DNA of 64,000 nucleotides from Zhongshania sp. R06B22. GTDB lineage: Bacteria; Pseudomonadota; Gammaproteobacteria; Pseudomonadales; Spongiibacteraceae. This document shows positions 44,956 to 53,205 of the stretch, piece after piece. The notes under the pieces are model-generated. The model searched no databases, was not told where the DNA came from, and saw nothing but the letters and a program-made list of their open reading frames with translations. The position numbers and the translations under genes were made by a program. Numbering within the stretch: position 1 is the first letter of the stretch; each line of letters opens with the position of its first letter. The stretch spans positions 2,356,001 to 2,420,000 of the forward strand of contig NZ_JBFRYB010000001.1 in the NCBI RefSeq assembly GCF_040892595.1, given 5' to 3'.

Positions 44956-47121
44956 TCAGGCCAATTTTAGTGGCAATTGGCGCAGGCGCTGACCGGTTGC
45001 GGCGAACACCGCGTTGGCCAAAGCCGGTGCCAATGGCGGAACGCCCGGCTCCCCCACGCCCTTCGGCGCCTCGGCACTTTTCATAATATGCACGTCTATC
45101 TCGGGTACTTCATTCATGCGCAACATCTCATAATTATGGAAGTTGCTCTGCTGAACCGCACCGTCAATAACCGTAATATCACCCTTAAGCGCGGCGGTAA
45201 GTGCAAACACGATACCGCCTTCCATCTGAGCAAGCACAGTATCAGGATTTATCGCCAGACCGCACTCGACCACACAGACGACCTTGTGGACCTTGATTTT
45301 TTGCCCTTCTACCGATATCGAAACCACCTGCGCCACCAAGGTATGGAAGGACTCGTGAACCGCTATGCCCTGATACTGCCCGGGCAGAGGATTACCCCAA
45401 TCCGCTCTCACCGCAACTTCTTCAAGCACCTTGCGGCGACGGGAATCTGCCGGCAGTCGGGCTAAGCGAAACTCCAGAGGGTCTTGCTGCGTGCGAACAG
45501 CAAGTTCGTCCATAAAGCTTTCCATAAAGAATGCGTTCTGCGAGTGACCCACTGACCGCCAGTAGCCAATAGGAATACTGGTTTCTTGCATCACATAGTC
45601 AGTGCGCTTATATGGAAACTGGTAATCTAGATCAATCAGCCCTTCGGTCGCGGCAGGATCTGAACTTGCGGCCAAACCAGCAAGTTTATTGTGCAGGCCA
45701 TTTGGCATCCACTGGGGAAGCAAGGTATTGCTCACCGAGTCAACAAACTGGCCCATAATACTGGGCGCTGCAACTTTTGCTTGCAGACTGGTGACCACAT
45801 TCCCCTCAATTGTGGCAGACATTTTAACCGACGCATTCGGCCGATAAAAATCGCCGCGCATATCATCTTCACGGCTCCATACAACTTTAATGGGATGACC
45901 ACTGAGCTGCGCAACCCGCGCGGCTTCAACCAAATAATCCGGCACGATCCGGCGACCAAAGCCACCACCCAACATTTGATTGTGAATACGAATTTGCTCG
46001 CGGCGGTATCCCGTCGCATCGGCAATGGATGATAAGGCGATATCAGGCGATTGATTGCCAGTCCATATCTCAATCGAATCAGCTTTCACAACCGCCAAGG
46101 CATTCATGGGCTCCATAGTGGCGTGGGCAAGATAAGGAACGTCATAGAGAGCATTCAGTGTTTCACCGCGCGCCTCGCTTGCCTCCCCAGCCTCCTCAAC
46201 CTTTTTGCCAGACTCGGTCTCTAATAAGGTGTGTCGCTCTGCTCTCAGGGAATCACTACTTACCCCAGCCAGCGGACCTTTGTCCCACTCTACCGTAACC
46301 ACTGAAGCCGCTTGTCTAGCCTGCCAATAGGTATCTGCGATAACGGCTATCGCACCGTCCACATTGATCACTGATTTAACCCCAGACTTGGCTAGGGCCG
46401 GCACCGCGTCAAAACTTTTCGCCTTGCCGCCAAAATGCGGACAGCGAATTAACACGGCGCTTAGCGCGTCTGGATACTGCACGTCTATGCCAAATTGCGA
46501 ACTGCCGGTCACCTTGTCTAGCGTATCTAAGCGCCGGTTGTAGTGACCAATATATTTAAAATCCTGCGGCGCGGTTAAGCTTACTGACGTTGGCGTCGCT
46601 ATTGTGCGCGCAGTGGCAATAAGGTCTGTAAAAGCAAGCTCACCATTGGCATGCAAAATCTTGCCATCCAAGAGGGTCAGTGAAGACTCCGCCACCTTGA
46701 GTTGCTGTGCAGCAGCCAATTTTAATATTGCCGCAACGGTTGCAGCCGCCTCTCTGACCGGTTCAAAGCTGAGTCGAATTGAAGAGCTGCCACCGGTAAT
46801 CATTACGTAAAATTCTGGGTCGCGAAAGCTGGGATGAAATTCACCGTGCTGAACTGTAATGAGCTCCGGGCTCATCTTTAACTCTTCCGCCGCCAAGGTG
46901 GTCAGGCCGGTAAAGACACCCTGCCCCATCTCAGCTTTATGCAGCTGCAAAATCACTTCGCCAGAGGCGGTCACTTGCAAAAACGCGTTGGCTTGCAACG
47001 CTGTTGGATCCGCGTTTGGATATGGGGCAGACTTTGAACAAGCGCTGAGATTAAACCCAATAGCTATGCCACCACCGAGCAGCGCGGTAGTTTTAATAAA
47101 ATTTCGGCGCGACAAACTCAT
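44956..47121 (-). CDS. iorB: Molybdenum hydroxylase large subunit, isoquinoline 1-oxidoreductase beta-like (Tat-exported)
   Basis: The start is ATG 47121, overlapping the iorA stop as ATGA; the longer frame is antisense noise. The 721-aa product has a twin-arginine signal ([28 protein letters not shown]). It then carries xanthine dehydrogenase-family Mo-binding motifs: [60 protein letters not shown] and the end block [24 protein letters not shown], with the catalytic Glu in GEPG. It hydroxylates N-heterocycles or aldehydes in the periplasm, with electrons passing to the 2Fe-2S subunit. No FAD subunit is present, as in Ior. Confidence 0.92.
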   Translation of the reverse strand: MSLSRRNFIKTTALLGGGIAIGFNLSACSKSAPYPNADPTALQANAFLQVTASGEVILQLHKAEMGQGVFTGLTTLAAEELKMSPELITVQHGEFHPSFRDPEFYVMITGGSSSIRLSFEPVREAAATVAAILKLAAAQQLKVAESSLTLLDGKILHANGELAFTDLIATARTIATPTSVSLTAPQDFKYIGHYNRRLDTLDKVTGSSQFGIDVQYPDALSAVLIRCPHFGGKAKSFDAVPALAKSGVKSVINVDGAIAVIADTYWQARQAASVVTVEWDKGPLAGVSSDSLRAERHTLLETESGKKVEEAGEASEARGETLNALYDVPYLAHATMEPMNALAVVKADSIEIWTGNQSPDIALSSIADATGYRREQIRIHNQMLGGGFGRRIVPDYLVEAARVAQLSGHPIKVVWSREDDMRGDFYRPNASVKMSATIEGNVVTSLQAKVAAPSIMGQFVDSVSNTLLPQWMPNGLHNKLAGLAASSDPAATEGLIDLDYQFPYKRTDYVMQETSIPIGYWRSVGHSQNAFFMESFMDELAVRTQQDPLEFRLARLPADSRRRKVLEEVAVRADWGNPLPGQYQGIAVHESFHTLVAQVVSISVEGQKIKVHKVVCVVECGLAINPDTVLAQMEGGIVFALTAALKGDITVIDGAVQQSNFHNYEMLRMNEVPEIDVHIMKSAEAPKGVGEPGVPPLAPALANAVFAATGQRLRQLPLKLA

Positions 47122-47627
47122 GACTTGGCCTCCGTCGCAGTATCCACTGGCTGATAATACTGCACAGCTAATTCTGCCGCGCGATGAATTGCCTTGCGAA
47201 TCCGTGGATAGGTACCGCAACGGCATATATTGCCAGCCATTGCCGCGTCAATATCATCGTCGCTCGGTGTTTTATTAGACTCTAGTAGAGCCGCTGCAGA
47301 CATAACCTGCCCAGACTGGCAATAACCGCACTGTGGCACACTCATTTCCAACCAAGCCTGCTGCACTGGATGCAGGGAATCTTCCGCAGTGGCCAAGCCT
47401 TCTATCGTTGTTATATCCCTACCATTCACAAGCTCTACCGGGTAACTACAGCTGCGAACGGGGTTGCCATCTACGTGTACCGTGCACGCGCCGCACAAGC
47501 CCATTCCGCAACCGAATTTAGTCCCGGTCATCGCCAACTGCTCGCGTAATACCCATAATAAGGGCGTACCAGTATCAACGGTCAACGCCTGCGCGCGACC
47601 ATTCACTGTAAAACTTAACTCTGCCAT
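47118..47627 (-). CDS. iorA: Molybdenum hydroxylase 2Fe-2S subunit, isoquinoline 1-oxidoreductase alpha-like
   Basis: ATG 47627 gives 169 aa beginning [19 protein letters not shown]; about 70 upstream codons in frame are not credible. The plant-type 2Fe-2S cluster is [15 protein letters not shown] plus the earlier-listed Cys, and the helical second cluster is [10 protein letters not shown] with CRCG. It shuttles electrons from the Mo centre to an acceptor such as a c-type cytochrome. It is the first gene of the two-gene operon. Confidence 0.94.
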   Translation of the reverse strand: MAELSFTVNGRAQALTVDTGTPLLWVLREQLAMTGTKFGCGMGLCGACTVHVDGNPVRSCSYPVELVNGRDITTIEGLATAEDSLHPVQQAWLEMSVPQCGYCQSGQVMSAAALLESNKTPSDDDIDAAMAGNICRCGTYPRIRKAIHRAAELAVQYYQPVDTATEAKS

Positions 47628-47780
47628 GTTTACTCCGATAACACTCGCAATGACCACACTATACCGACACCGAAAAACAATGTCCTGCCACACATCCTGA
47701 ACGCTCACGATTATGACTAAGGATGAGGCGATAAACTGATTAAATCTTGTCCATGAAATCGACAATAGCAGCAGCCACAA

Positions 47781-47816
47781 AAAAAGCCCTACCGTTATCT
47801 CTACGTTAGGGCTTTT
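47781..47816 (-). terminator. Rho-independent terminator of the outer-membrane protein gene
   Basis: On the minus strand GCCCTA and TAGGGC pair, extended by A/T pairs, and are followed by a run of seven T. It lies 49 bp after the stop of the beta-barrel gene. Confidence 0.85.
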
Positions 47817-47864
47817 AAGAACCGTGGGCACAGCCAAGCATACTGGCAGCCAAATTATTTATTG

Positions 47865-48539
47865 CTAGAACCTAAACACCATATCCACCGACAAGGTATC
47901 AGCCGAGATATTAATAGACTCATCGTCGTCTAAGACATAGTAATCATAAGCTAAGACCACACTGACATTTCTCGCCACGGAAAGACGCAGACCGATTCCG
48001 GCGTAGGGATCACTACCCTCGACCGTAAACTGACCGCTGCGGCTGTTATCTTCCAGGGTGCCATCTAACTCCCAGCCATAGATACCAAAGCGGGCGAACA
48101 AGCCGACCGGCTCATTAATCGGCGTATGAACGTTCACACCTAAGAACACCCCATCAGCATTGGAATCCATATCAACTCGACCAGCGCTAAAGCCGTTATT
48201 CAAGAACTGCGAGCCATCCGATATACCACTGCCAGCTAAAGTACCGAGCGAGGCGTAGCCGAGTTCTAAGCTTAACTCAGGGGTAAAATCAAAACCAAAA
48301 CCAAATCGAGCGCCGCCTGATTCGGTATCCACGGTCACGTCAGACAAAGACCCATCACCAAAGCTATAACGAAAATCAGAACGATCGAAATTAAACGAAG
48401 AGGTACTTACACCTCCAAAAATATACATCGCCGGTTCACTGCGATAGCTGCTGTGACTGCGACGCTGCTGGTGGTCGGCCTCTGCCAAGGTAGGAAGTAA
48501 AGAAATTGTTGCCAGGGTCAATATAGAAAGCGTTTTCAT
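47865..48539 (-). CDS. Outer-membrane beta-barrel protein
   Basis: The 224-aa protein has a signal peptide (MKTLSILTLATISLLPTLAEA), alternating hydrophobic strands with Gly/aromatic girdle residues (FGFGFDFTPELSLELGYASLG, YAGIGLRLSVARNVSVVLAYDYYVL) and the terminal aromatic motif SVDMVFRF needed for Bam insertion. It resembles the OmpA-like/opacity eight-strand barrel group. Function is unknown. It is a single gene with its own terminator. Confidence 0.88.
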   Translation of the reverse strand: MKTLSILTLATISLLPTLAEADHQQRRSHSSYRSEPAMYIFGGVSTSSFNFDRSDFRYSFGDGSLSDVTVDTESGGARFGFGFDFTPELSLELGYASLGTLAGSGISDGSQFLNNGFSAGRVDMDSNADGVFLGVNVHTPINEPVGLFARFGIYGWELDGTLEDNSRSGQFTVEGSDPYAGIGLRLSVARNVSVVLAYDYYVLDDDESINISADTLSVDMVFRF

Positions 48540-48699
48540 CGCATCACTCCAGATTTAGTATGGCTGCATTATGGCTGCGGCTAACTGAATCAAGGCTGAA
48601 CGCATATCAAAACCGTTTAGTGTATTAAGCACCTTGCACTAACCTGCTACGGGATAGACTAGAGGCATTGAAGTAAACGACACCTTATTATTGATCTAG

Positions 48700-49485
48700 C
48701 TATACAGAAGCTGCGAACCCCACAGCTTGCTGGCGATAGAATTGACACAGCAGCCGATAGACCTCGGGCATGTTGTCGTGCAGTGTTTGCGGCGCCTCAA
48801 AAAACGCCTCACTGCACACCGCAAAGAACTCTGCCGGGCTGCTGAGTGCGTAGTCATCAATTGGCAAAGACCGGTGATGCTGTTGATCATTAATCAAGCG
48901 GTCCCACGCCGCCGTAAAAATATCGTGCCATTCACCCGCGCTCATATCTGGATGCATGGGCGGTGCGCCGTTGGCGCCATCGCGCAACATGTCGAGCTTA
49001 TGTGCCAGCTCATGAATCACCACATTACTCGCCCTATTATGCCTAGCGTGCGGGCCAGTATTACAAATTGAATCCCATGACAAAATTACCGGCCCCCGAA
49101 GCCAGGCCTCACCACTCAACACCGGGCTACTGGAATGCACGACACCATCGTCACTGCGGTAGGGACGGTTTGGTATAAAATCACCCTCGTAAAGAATGAT
49201 GGTGTACCAGTGTCGGTACCAGTCGAGGCCAAGATGGAGGATCGGAACACAGGCCATTGTGGCGATCTTTAGCCGCATAGCATCGCTAAATTCAAACCCG
49301 CCGCCAGAAACTATGCTTTTACGAACAAGAAAGCGAAGGCTCATATCGCGCAAAGCGTCCCGTTCGGCGCCTTGATATCGATGCATCACCGGCCAGTCGG
49401 CTACGGCGGACTCCCATTCCGAAGCGGTAATACCCATTTTATTAACACGCCGAGTGTCGAGCCAATCGCGAATACGCTTAAACAT
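48700..49485 (-). CDS. mtfA: Zinc-dependent peptidase MtfA family
   Basis: The 261-aa protein carries the zincin motif VIHELAHKLDML (HExxH), with a downstream Glu region SSPAEFFAVCSEAFFEAP, both as in MtfA. MtfA binds the Mlc repressor in E. coli and so affects glucose PTS expression; it also has aminopeptidase activity. No PTS genes are here. It is the last core gene before the accessory island. Confidence 0.92.
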   Translation of the reverse strand: MFKRIRDWLDTRRVNKMGITASEWESAVADWPVMHRYQGAERDALRDMSLRFLVRKSIVSGGGFEFSDAMRLKIATMACVPILHLGLDWYRHWYTIILYEGDFIPNRPYRSDDGVVHSSSPVLSGEAWLRGPVILSWDSICNTGPHARHNRASNVVIHELAHKLDMLRDGANGAPPMHPDMSAGEWHDIFTAAWDRLINDQQHHRSLPIDDYALSSPAEFFAVCSEAFFEAPQTLHDNMPEVYRLLCQFYRQQAVGFAASV

Positions 49486-49570
49486 TATTCACCTAAAACA
49501 AATTCAATTAGTCAAAGAGTAAAAAGAAGGATTACGGCGTCTATTTTGGCCGATCAAGTCTTTGGCGTGC

Positions 49571-49602
49571 TTGATTATATTGATGCTGGGGGCGGACTGG
49601 AA
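49571..49602 (+). repeat. Degenerate copy of the tRNA-Leu 3' end (putative att remnant, left)
   Basis: TTGATTATATTGATGC followed by TGGGGGCGGACTGGAA aligns with the forward-strand sequence at 55668-55700, the 3' end of tRNA-Leu plus 10 bp beyond, in direct orientation. I count 27 matches over 32 positions plus a one-base gap. It lies 85 bp after the mtfA gene. It is taken as the far end of an element once integrated at the tRNA. Confidence 0.6.
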
Positions 49603-49673
49603 TCATAGCCCAGTTTTAGATAAACAAAATAACACTCGATAGCATACAACGAGTCGAAGCGTAGGCGAGTACT

Positions 49674-50126
49674 TTGGGGATTCGCCAATTTCAGCAAATT
49701 GGCAGCACATCAGTTACTGTCTGGCGTGAGTTGCGCCGACTCAGAGAACCACTTGAAGGCGCCAGCCTCAAGGATCTGGAAGAACTACGCTCAGCATGTG
49801 ATGCAGGCGACTGGGCGAGGTTCATCGACCTAATGGGCGGCCCTTTAGTAAAACGCTCCGAAATGCCCGTTCGCGCCCTGCATGTCACCCCCGAAAATGA
49901 CGATGAAACTGAAAACAAATACGGCGAAATCACAAAGCGCTTGCAAGGTGTGATCATGCGCGGCGGTTGCCGGGTAATCACGAGAGTTCACGAATGGAGA
50001 ATACAGCTAGCTGAACGCGATGAAGTGGTGGCTCAATTCGATCAACGCGAGTTCTATCAAACCCCATACGAGCCGGACGTTATTTTCGACAGATTTTCGC
50101 CAAATAGTGGCAGGGACTTTGAATGA
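49674..50126 (+). pseudogene. Truncated P2-type phage replication protein (GPA C-terminal remnant)
   Basis: The frame opens after a stop at 49662-49664 and reads GIRQFQQIGSTSVTVWRELRRLRE, then ACDAGDWARFIDLMGGPLVKRSEMPVRALHV and RVITRVHEWRIQL. This is the C-terminal part of the gene A-like replication initiator of P2-type phages and plasmids. Full proteins exceed 600 aa and hold the catalytic Tyr pair in the missing N-terminal part. Nothing upstream restores it, so it is a non-functional remnant marking past phage integration. A TTG at 49674 is the only available start. Confidence 0.75.
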
Positions 50127-50350
50127 AGAACTCAATAAAACCGGAGATCCTCAGAGCGCTTGGATTCGAAGAATCCATTCGCACTGAGGATCAGTCAGGT
50201 TTTAAAATGCTTTTCCTTGGAGTTCTGTCAATAACTGTACGACAAACAAAAACGACTAGATCGCCACTCCTGATTCCTGCAATATCGCTGATAGTTCAGC
50301 GGTCAACTTTTCAGGGATTTCAGCAGCCTGAGACACTTGCACATACTTGA
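50123..50350 (+). CDS. Small ORF coupled to the replication-protein remnant, probably truncated
   Basis: ATG 50123 overlaps the previous stop (ATGA), as expected for a former phage operon. The first 26 codons read MKNSIKPEILRALGFEESIRTEDQSG; beyond about 50,255 the frame runs antisense into the end of the DGNHR-domain gene and is unlikely to be original. A 47-bp palindrome is embedded in it. No family is recognised; it is likely a decayed phage gene. Confidence 0.35.
   Translation: MKNSIKPEILRALGFEESIRTEDQSGFKMLFLGVLSITVRQTKTTRSPLLIPAISLIVQRSTFQGFQQPETLAHT
50146..50192. repeat. 47-bp near-perfect palindrome
   Basis: Arms 50146-50167 and 50171-50192 pair at 19 of 22 positions: an outer 9-bp stem (GATCCTCAG/CTGAGGATC), an inner 7-bp stem (TGGATTC/GAATCCA), GCG/CGC in between, and a GAA loop. 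It has no U-tract and lies about 65 bp past the end of the leftward three-gene operon. Confidence 0.8.
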
Positions 50351-51872
50351 AAGTATTCAAGTCGAAGGGCACCGAGTCACCGACGCTCTGGGGCTCAAAT
50401 AGTAGTATGAGCCTATTAGATTCATGGTGTTTTAGTGCGAAGCCAGCTTCAACGTAGACATTCGGCCGATGCCCGGTCAGGTCGCATATGATGATATCCG
50501 CAGAAGCGATGGCCTCATACATCCGACTATGGATCGGGAATGTCCCTCCTTCTTCCGTGCCCATATCGACCAACTCCAGAGCCACCCCATGCAGCTGCTG
50601 GAGATTCACTAGAGTTTGGCGAAGCTGCTGTAGGCGCAAGTTAGCCTTATTGTAGGCATCATCTGCTGCATTTTGCGGCGGATACCAACGGGCGAGGAAA
50701 ACCCTCTTCGGGGTACGAGACTGCGCTGCCTTGAAGATCTTGAGTAGCTGCTCCGCCGGGGAGAGGGGGTCAAGCAGGTCAGTGATGCCCTGGCCGCCGA
50801 GCCAATGGCCGATGCGATCGAGATAGTCCACTGTCCAGCGAACTTTTTCCTCGTGATCTCCCCCCACAGCCTCTCGCCAGACCCGCGCCGCCAGCTCGAA
50901 GAAACCGTAGGTTCTACATAGTGACGGATGGTCGACGGTAAGTCGGGTGGCGATGTCCGCAAGCGCGGCAAACAGGTCATCGGCAAAGGTGATCAGCGAT
51001 TGCCGGTCGTGCGTGATGGCCTCGTCCATAGCAATCAGATTGCGGGCTGACTCCCACAGCGTGGTCAATGGTCGTTCGCCGAAGCGCTGACGCGCGGGTT
51101 CCGGCAGACCTCGCAAGCGGTCGACCAAGAGTCTTGTAAGGTGCAACGCTGGATTGTAGGCGAATTCATTGTCTGGTGTCATGACGTGCGCCGGGTCTTG
51201 CCCCAGCAACAGCCGCAGGCCGTGTTCCGACTCCAGAGGTAAAGCGGTGCTGTTGATGGTATGGAAGATCAACGATTCGGCGAAGTCGTCGGCATCGTTA
51301 TCCGTCGGACCGAGCAGCACCATGCAAAATGGAGCGAGGTACTTGGTCGGGGTGTTGGGGTCTTCAGTGAGTTGCTCTGCCAAGTGCAGGCGGTGATTGC
51401 CGTCGATGCGGCGGATGATTTTATCCTGCTTAATCTGCTCCAAATCACCGCGCCGTATACGCAACCGCTGCATGCGCATGGTCGGGCTCGAATAGCGGCG
51501 GGATATATTCACCAGACCACCGTTGTCGCTTTTTACTCCGAAAACCATCTCGCCCAAGCCCAGCTCGTCCGGATCGATCTCACCACGATTGACCATCAGC
51601 TTGACCGACATACGAACGGAAAGGATCACCTCCGGAAGAAAGCGGTTCTCGCTCTGCTCTAGATAGCTCTTGATCTCCTCAGCGTGCTTGGCCGATTCCC
51701 CACGTTGATGGCCGACCACGCGAAAACCCTGCTCACCATCCTCCATCTTGTAGGGAACTGAGACAGTCGCCAAATCGCGTAGATCGGCAAAGCCCCGGAT
51801 GATACGGAAGATGCCCAGCACGCTCTCTGAAAACAGCCCCTCGAATTCGATGTATTGACGACCTTTTGACAT
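50256..51872 (-). CDS. DGQHR/ParB-like domain fused to deoxyribosyltransferase/TIR-like domain, third gene of a modification operon
   Basis: ATG 51872 follows the hsdS stop after one base, with GAGGTG as ribosome-binding site; 538 aa. The N-terminal ~220 residues resemble DGQHR/DndB-type proteins: an early HQRGESAKHAEEIKSYLEQ segment, then FLPEVILSVR, the core IDGNHRLHLAEQ (DGNHR at 157-161) and FHTINSTALPLESEHGL. A helical middle (about 240-380) follows. The C-terminal domain has RVFLARWYPPQNAADDAY, MYEAIASADIIICDLTGHRPNVYVEAGFALKHH and LILLFEP, a pattern shared by nucleoside 2-deoxyribosyltransferase-like and TIR-like effector folds, with Glu475 at the catalytic position. Tight coupling implies it works with the methylase and specificity subunit. 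No family name is assigned. Confidence 0.75.
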   Translation of the reverse strand: MSKGRQYIEFEGLFSESVLGIFRIIRGFADLRDLATVSVPYKMEDGEQGFRVVGHQRGESAKHAEEIKSYLEQSENRFLPEVILSVRMSVKLMVNRGEIDPDELGLGEMVFGVKSDNGGLVNISRRYSSPTMRMQRLRIRRGDLEQIKQDKIIRRIDGNHRLHLAEQLTEDPNTPTKYLAPFCMVLLGPTDNDADDFAESLIFHTINSTALPLESEHGLRLLLGQDPAHVMTPDNEFAYNPALHLTRLLVDRLRGLPEPARQRFGERPLTTLWESARNLIAMDEAITHDRQSLITFADDLFAALADIATRLTVDHPSLCRTYGFFELAARVWREAVGGDHEEKVRWTVDYLDRIGHWLGGQGITDLLDPLSPAEQLLKIFKAAQSRTPKRVFLARWYPPQNAADDAYNKANLRLQQLRQTLVNLQQLHGVALELVDMGTEEGGTFPIHSRMYEAIASADIIICDLTGHRPNVYVEAGFALKHHESNRLILLFEPQSVGDSVPFDLNTFKYVQVSQAAEIPEKLTAELSAILQESGVAI

Positions 51873-51873
51873 T

Positions 51874-53205
51874 TCAGTGCACCTCAACCGTGTGGGTGCC
51901 GAGAATCATTTTCTCTATATCTAGTTTTCGTTGAGCCAGCTTTTCATTGGCCGCTGCGATGTTTGCCAGAATCTCTTGCCGCCGGTCGGCAAAGTTTTTT
52001 TGCACCTCCGTCGGAACTTCGGGAAGCCTGATTTCTGCCAGGTTTGTGTAGTACATTCGCTGCTTCACGCCGCCGACACGGTTGAAGGTCACCAATGCAA
52101 GGAAGTAATTCGTTCTCAGCATAAGCGGCATAAAGTCTGGCAGAAAACCGCCTTTCAGCCTCCACACCTGATATTCAGGACTGGTGATCGCATCCGTTTG
52201 CACATCAGGCACGATACCGAGCGATCCGACGTTGGCACGTGTGGGGTTGTGAAAGAACCAGTCTTTTTCAATTTTTTTATAAGGTGCGTTGAAATCCTTT
52301 CCGGCCTGCATGGAACTCAGAAAAATACCTTCTTTGTTGTTCACCCCATAAATAGGCCATTCTTCTTCCGGCGCATCCCAAGGCCTAACGGTTTCCGTGC
52401 ATTCCTCCGTGCAATCTCCGAGCCGTATGAAGTCAGGATTGGCCGTGATGAATGCAGCGGCTCGACCGGCTTTGACATCCCATTGCTGAGTGTTCTCGTA
52501 ATTGGCAAGTAGCACCTTGGAGCGAGTCACCTGACCAAATCCTTTTGTCTGTTTGACGAGCCACGAATGAAGCTCCAAAACCAAAGCCGACAAAGCGGCA
52601 TCTGCTGCCGCCCGCTCCAGTTCCGCTGCCTCCCAATGGGTCACAATTTTTTGCTGAATTGGCAGCGAAGGGATTGGGACATTTACCCCCTCAAGCTGGG
52701 TTGGCTGAATCCGTTTTCGGCCCGATGCCCCACTGATCATCGAATTCAGTAATTTCTTGAACGCAATTGTTCGGAACAGCAGTTTCACGTATCCCGAATC
52801 TGTTTTTTGGAAATCGACGGAATAAACAGGAAATTCGGATGTGACGCACATGCACTCAATGTCATCGGGCGCAAGCCCGATCGCTCCGTTACGCACATCA
52901 ATTTTTGAAAAAACTACATCACCGGGGTAGACACGAAACAGCCGTCCTTTGATGTCCCTTATGCGGACTGGCTCACGCGGCTCAATCGAGCCGTCAAAAC
53001 GAATGGTCAGCAGGGTAACCACGGATTCTAACGTCAGCGTTTCCAGAGCGGCTTCGTTTCGGCGTCTGAGGATGCTAGCCAACGATTTGATGACCTCATC
53101 AGGCCAGTTCCAGTTAACGGCGAACTGAGCTGCAACGCTCCAGGTCTGTAAGCCTAGGAAGCCGACGCTAAAAGCCCGCGGTCTGGTCTGAACCAATTCG
53201 CCCAT
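51874..53205 (-). CDS. hsdS: Type I-style DNA specificity subunit (HsdS)
   Basis: ATG 53205 (TGATG overlap with the methylase stop, AAGGAG upstream) gives 443 aa. Two target-recognition half-sites are visible: the first from the N-terminus, ending in SGASGRKRIQPTQLEGVNVPIPSLPIQQKIVTHWEAAELERAAADA (conserved helical spacer), the second ending in YYTNLAEIRLPEVPTEVQKNFADRRQEILANIAAANEKLAQRKLDIEKMILG. This would recognise a bipartite target. It is translated directly between the nuclease-methylase and the DGNHR-domain gene. Confidence 0.9.
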   Translation of the reverse strand: MGELVQTRPRAFSVGFLGLQTWSVAAQFAVNWNWPDEVIKSLASILRRRNEAALETLTLESVVTLLTIRFDGSIEPREPVRIRDIKGRLFRVYPGDVVFSKIDVRNGAIGLAPDDIECMCVTSEFPVYSVDFQKTDSGYVKLLFRTIAFKKLLNSMISGASGRKRIQPTQLEGVNVPIPSLPIQQKIVTHWEAAELERAAADAALSALVLELHSWLVKQTKGFGQVTRSKVLLANYENTQQWDVKAGRAAAFITANPDFIRLGDCTEECTETVRPWDAPEEEWPIYGVNNKEGIFLSSMQAGKDFNAPYKKIEKDWFFHNPTRANVGSLGIVPDVQTDAITSPEYQVWRLKGGFLPDFMPLMLRTNYFLALVTFNRVGGVKQRMYYTNLAEIRLPEVPTEVQKNFADRRQEILANIAAANEKLAQRKLDIEKMILGTHTVEVH

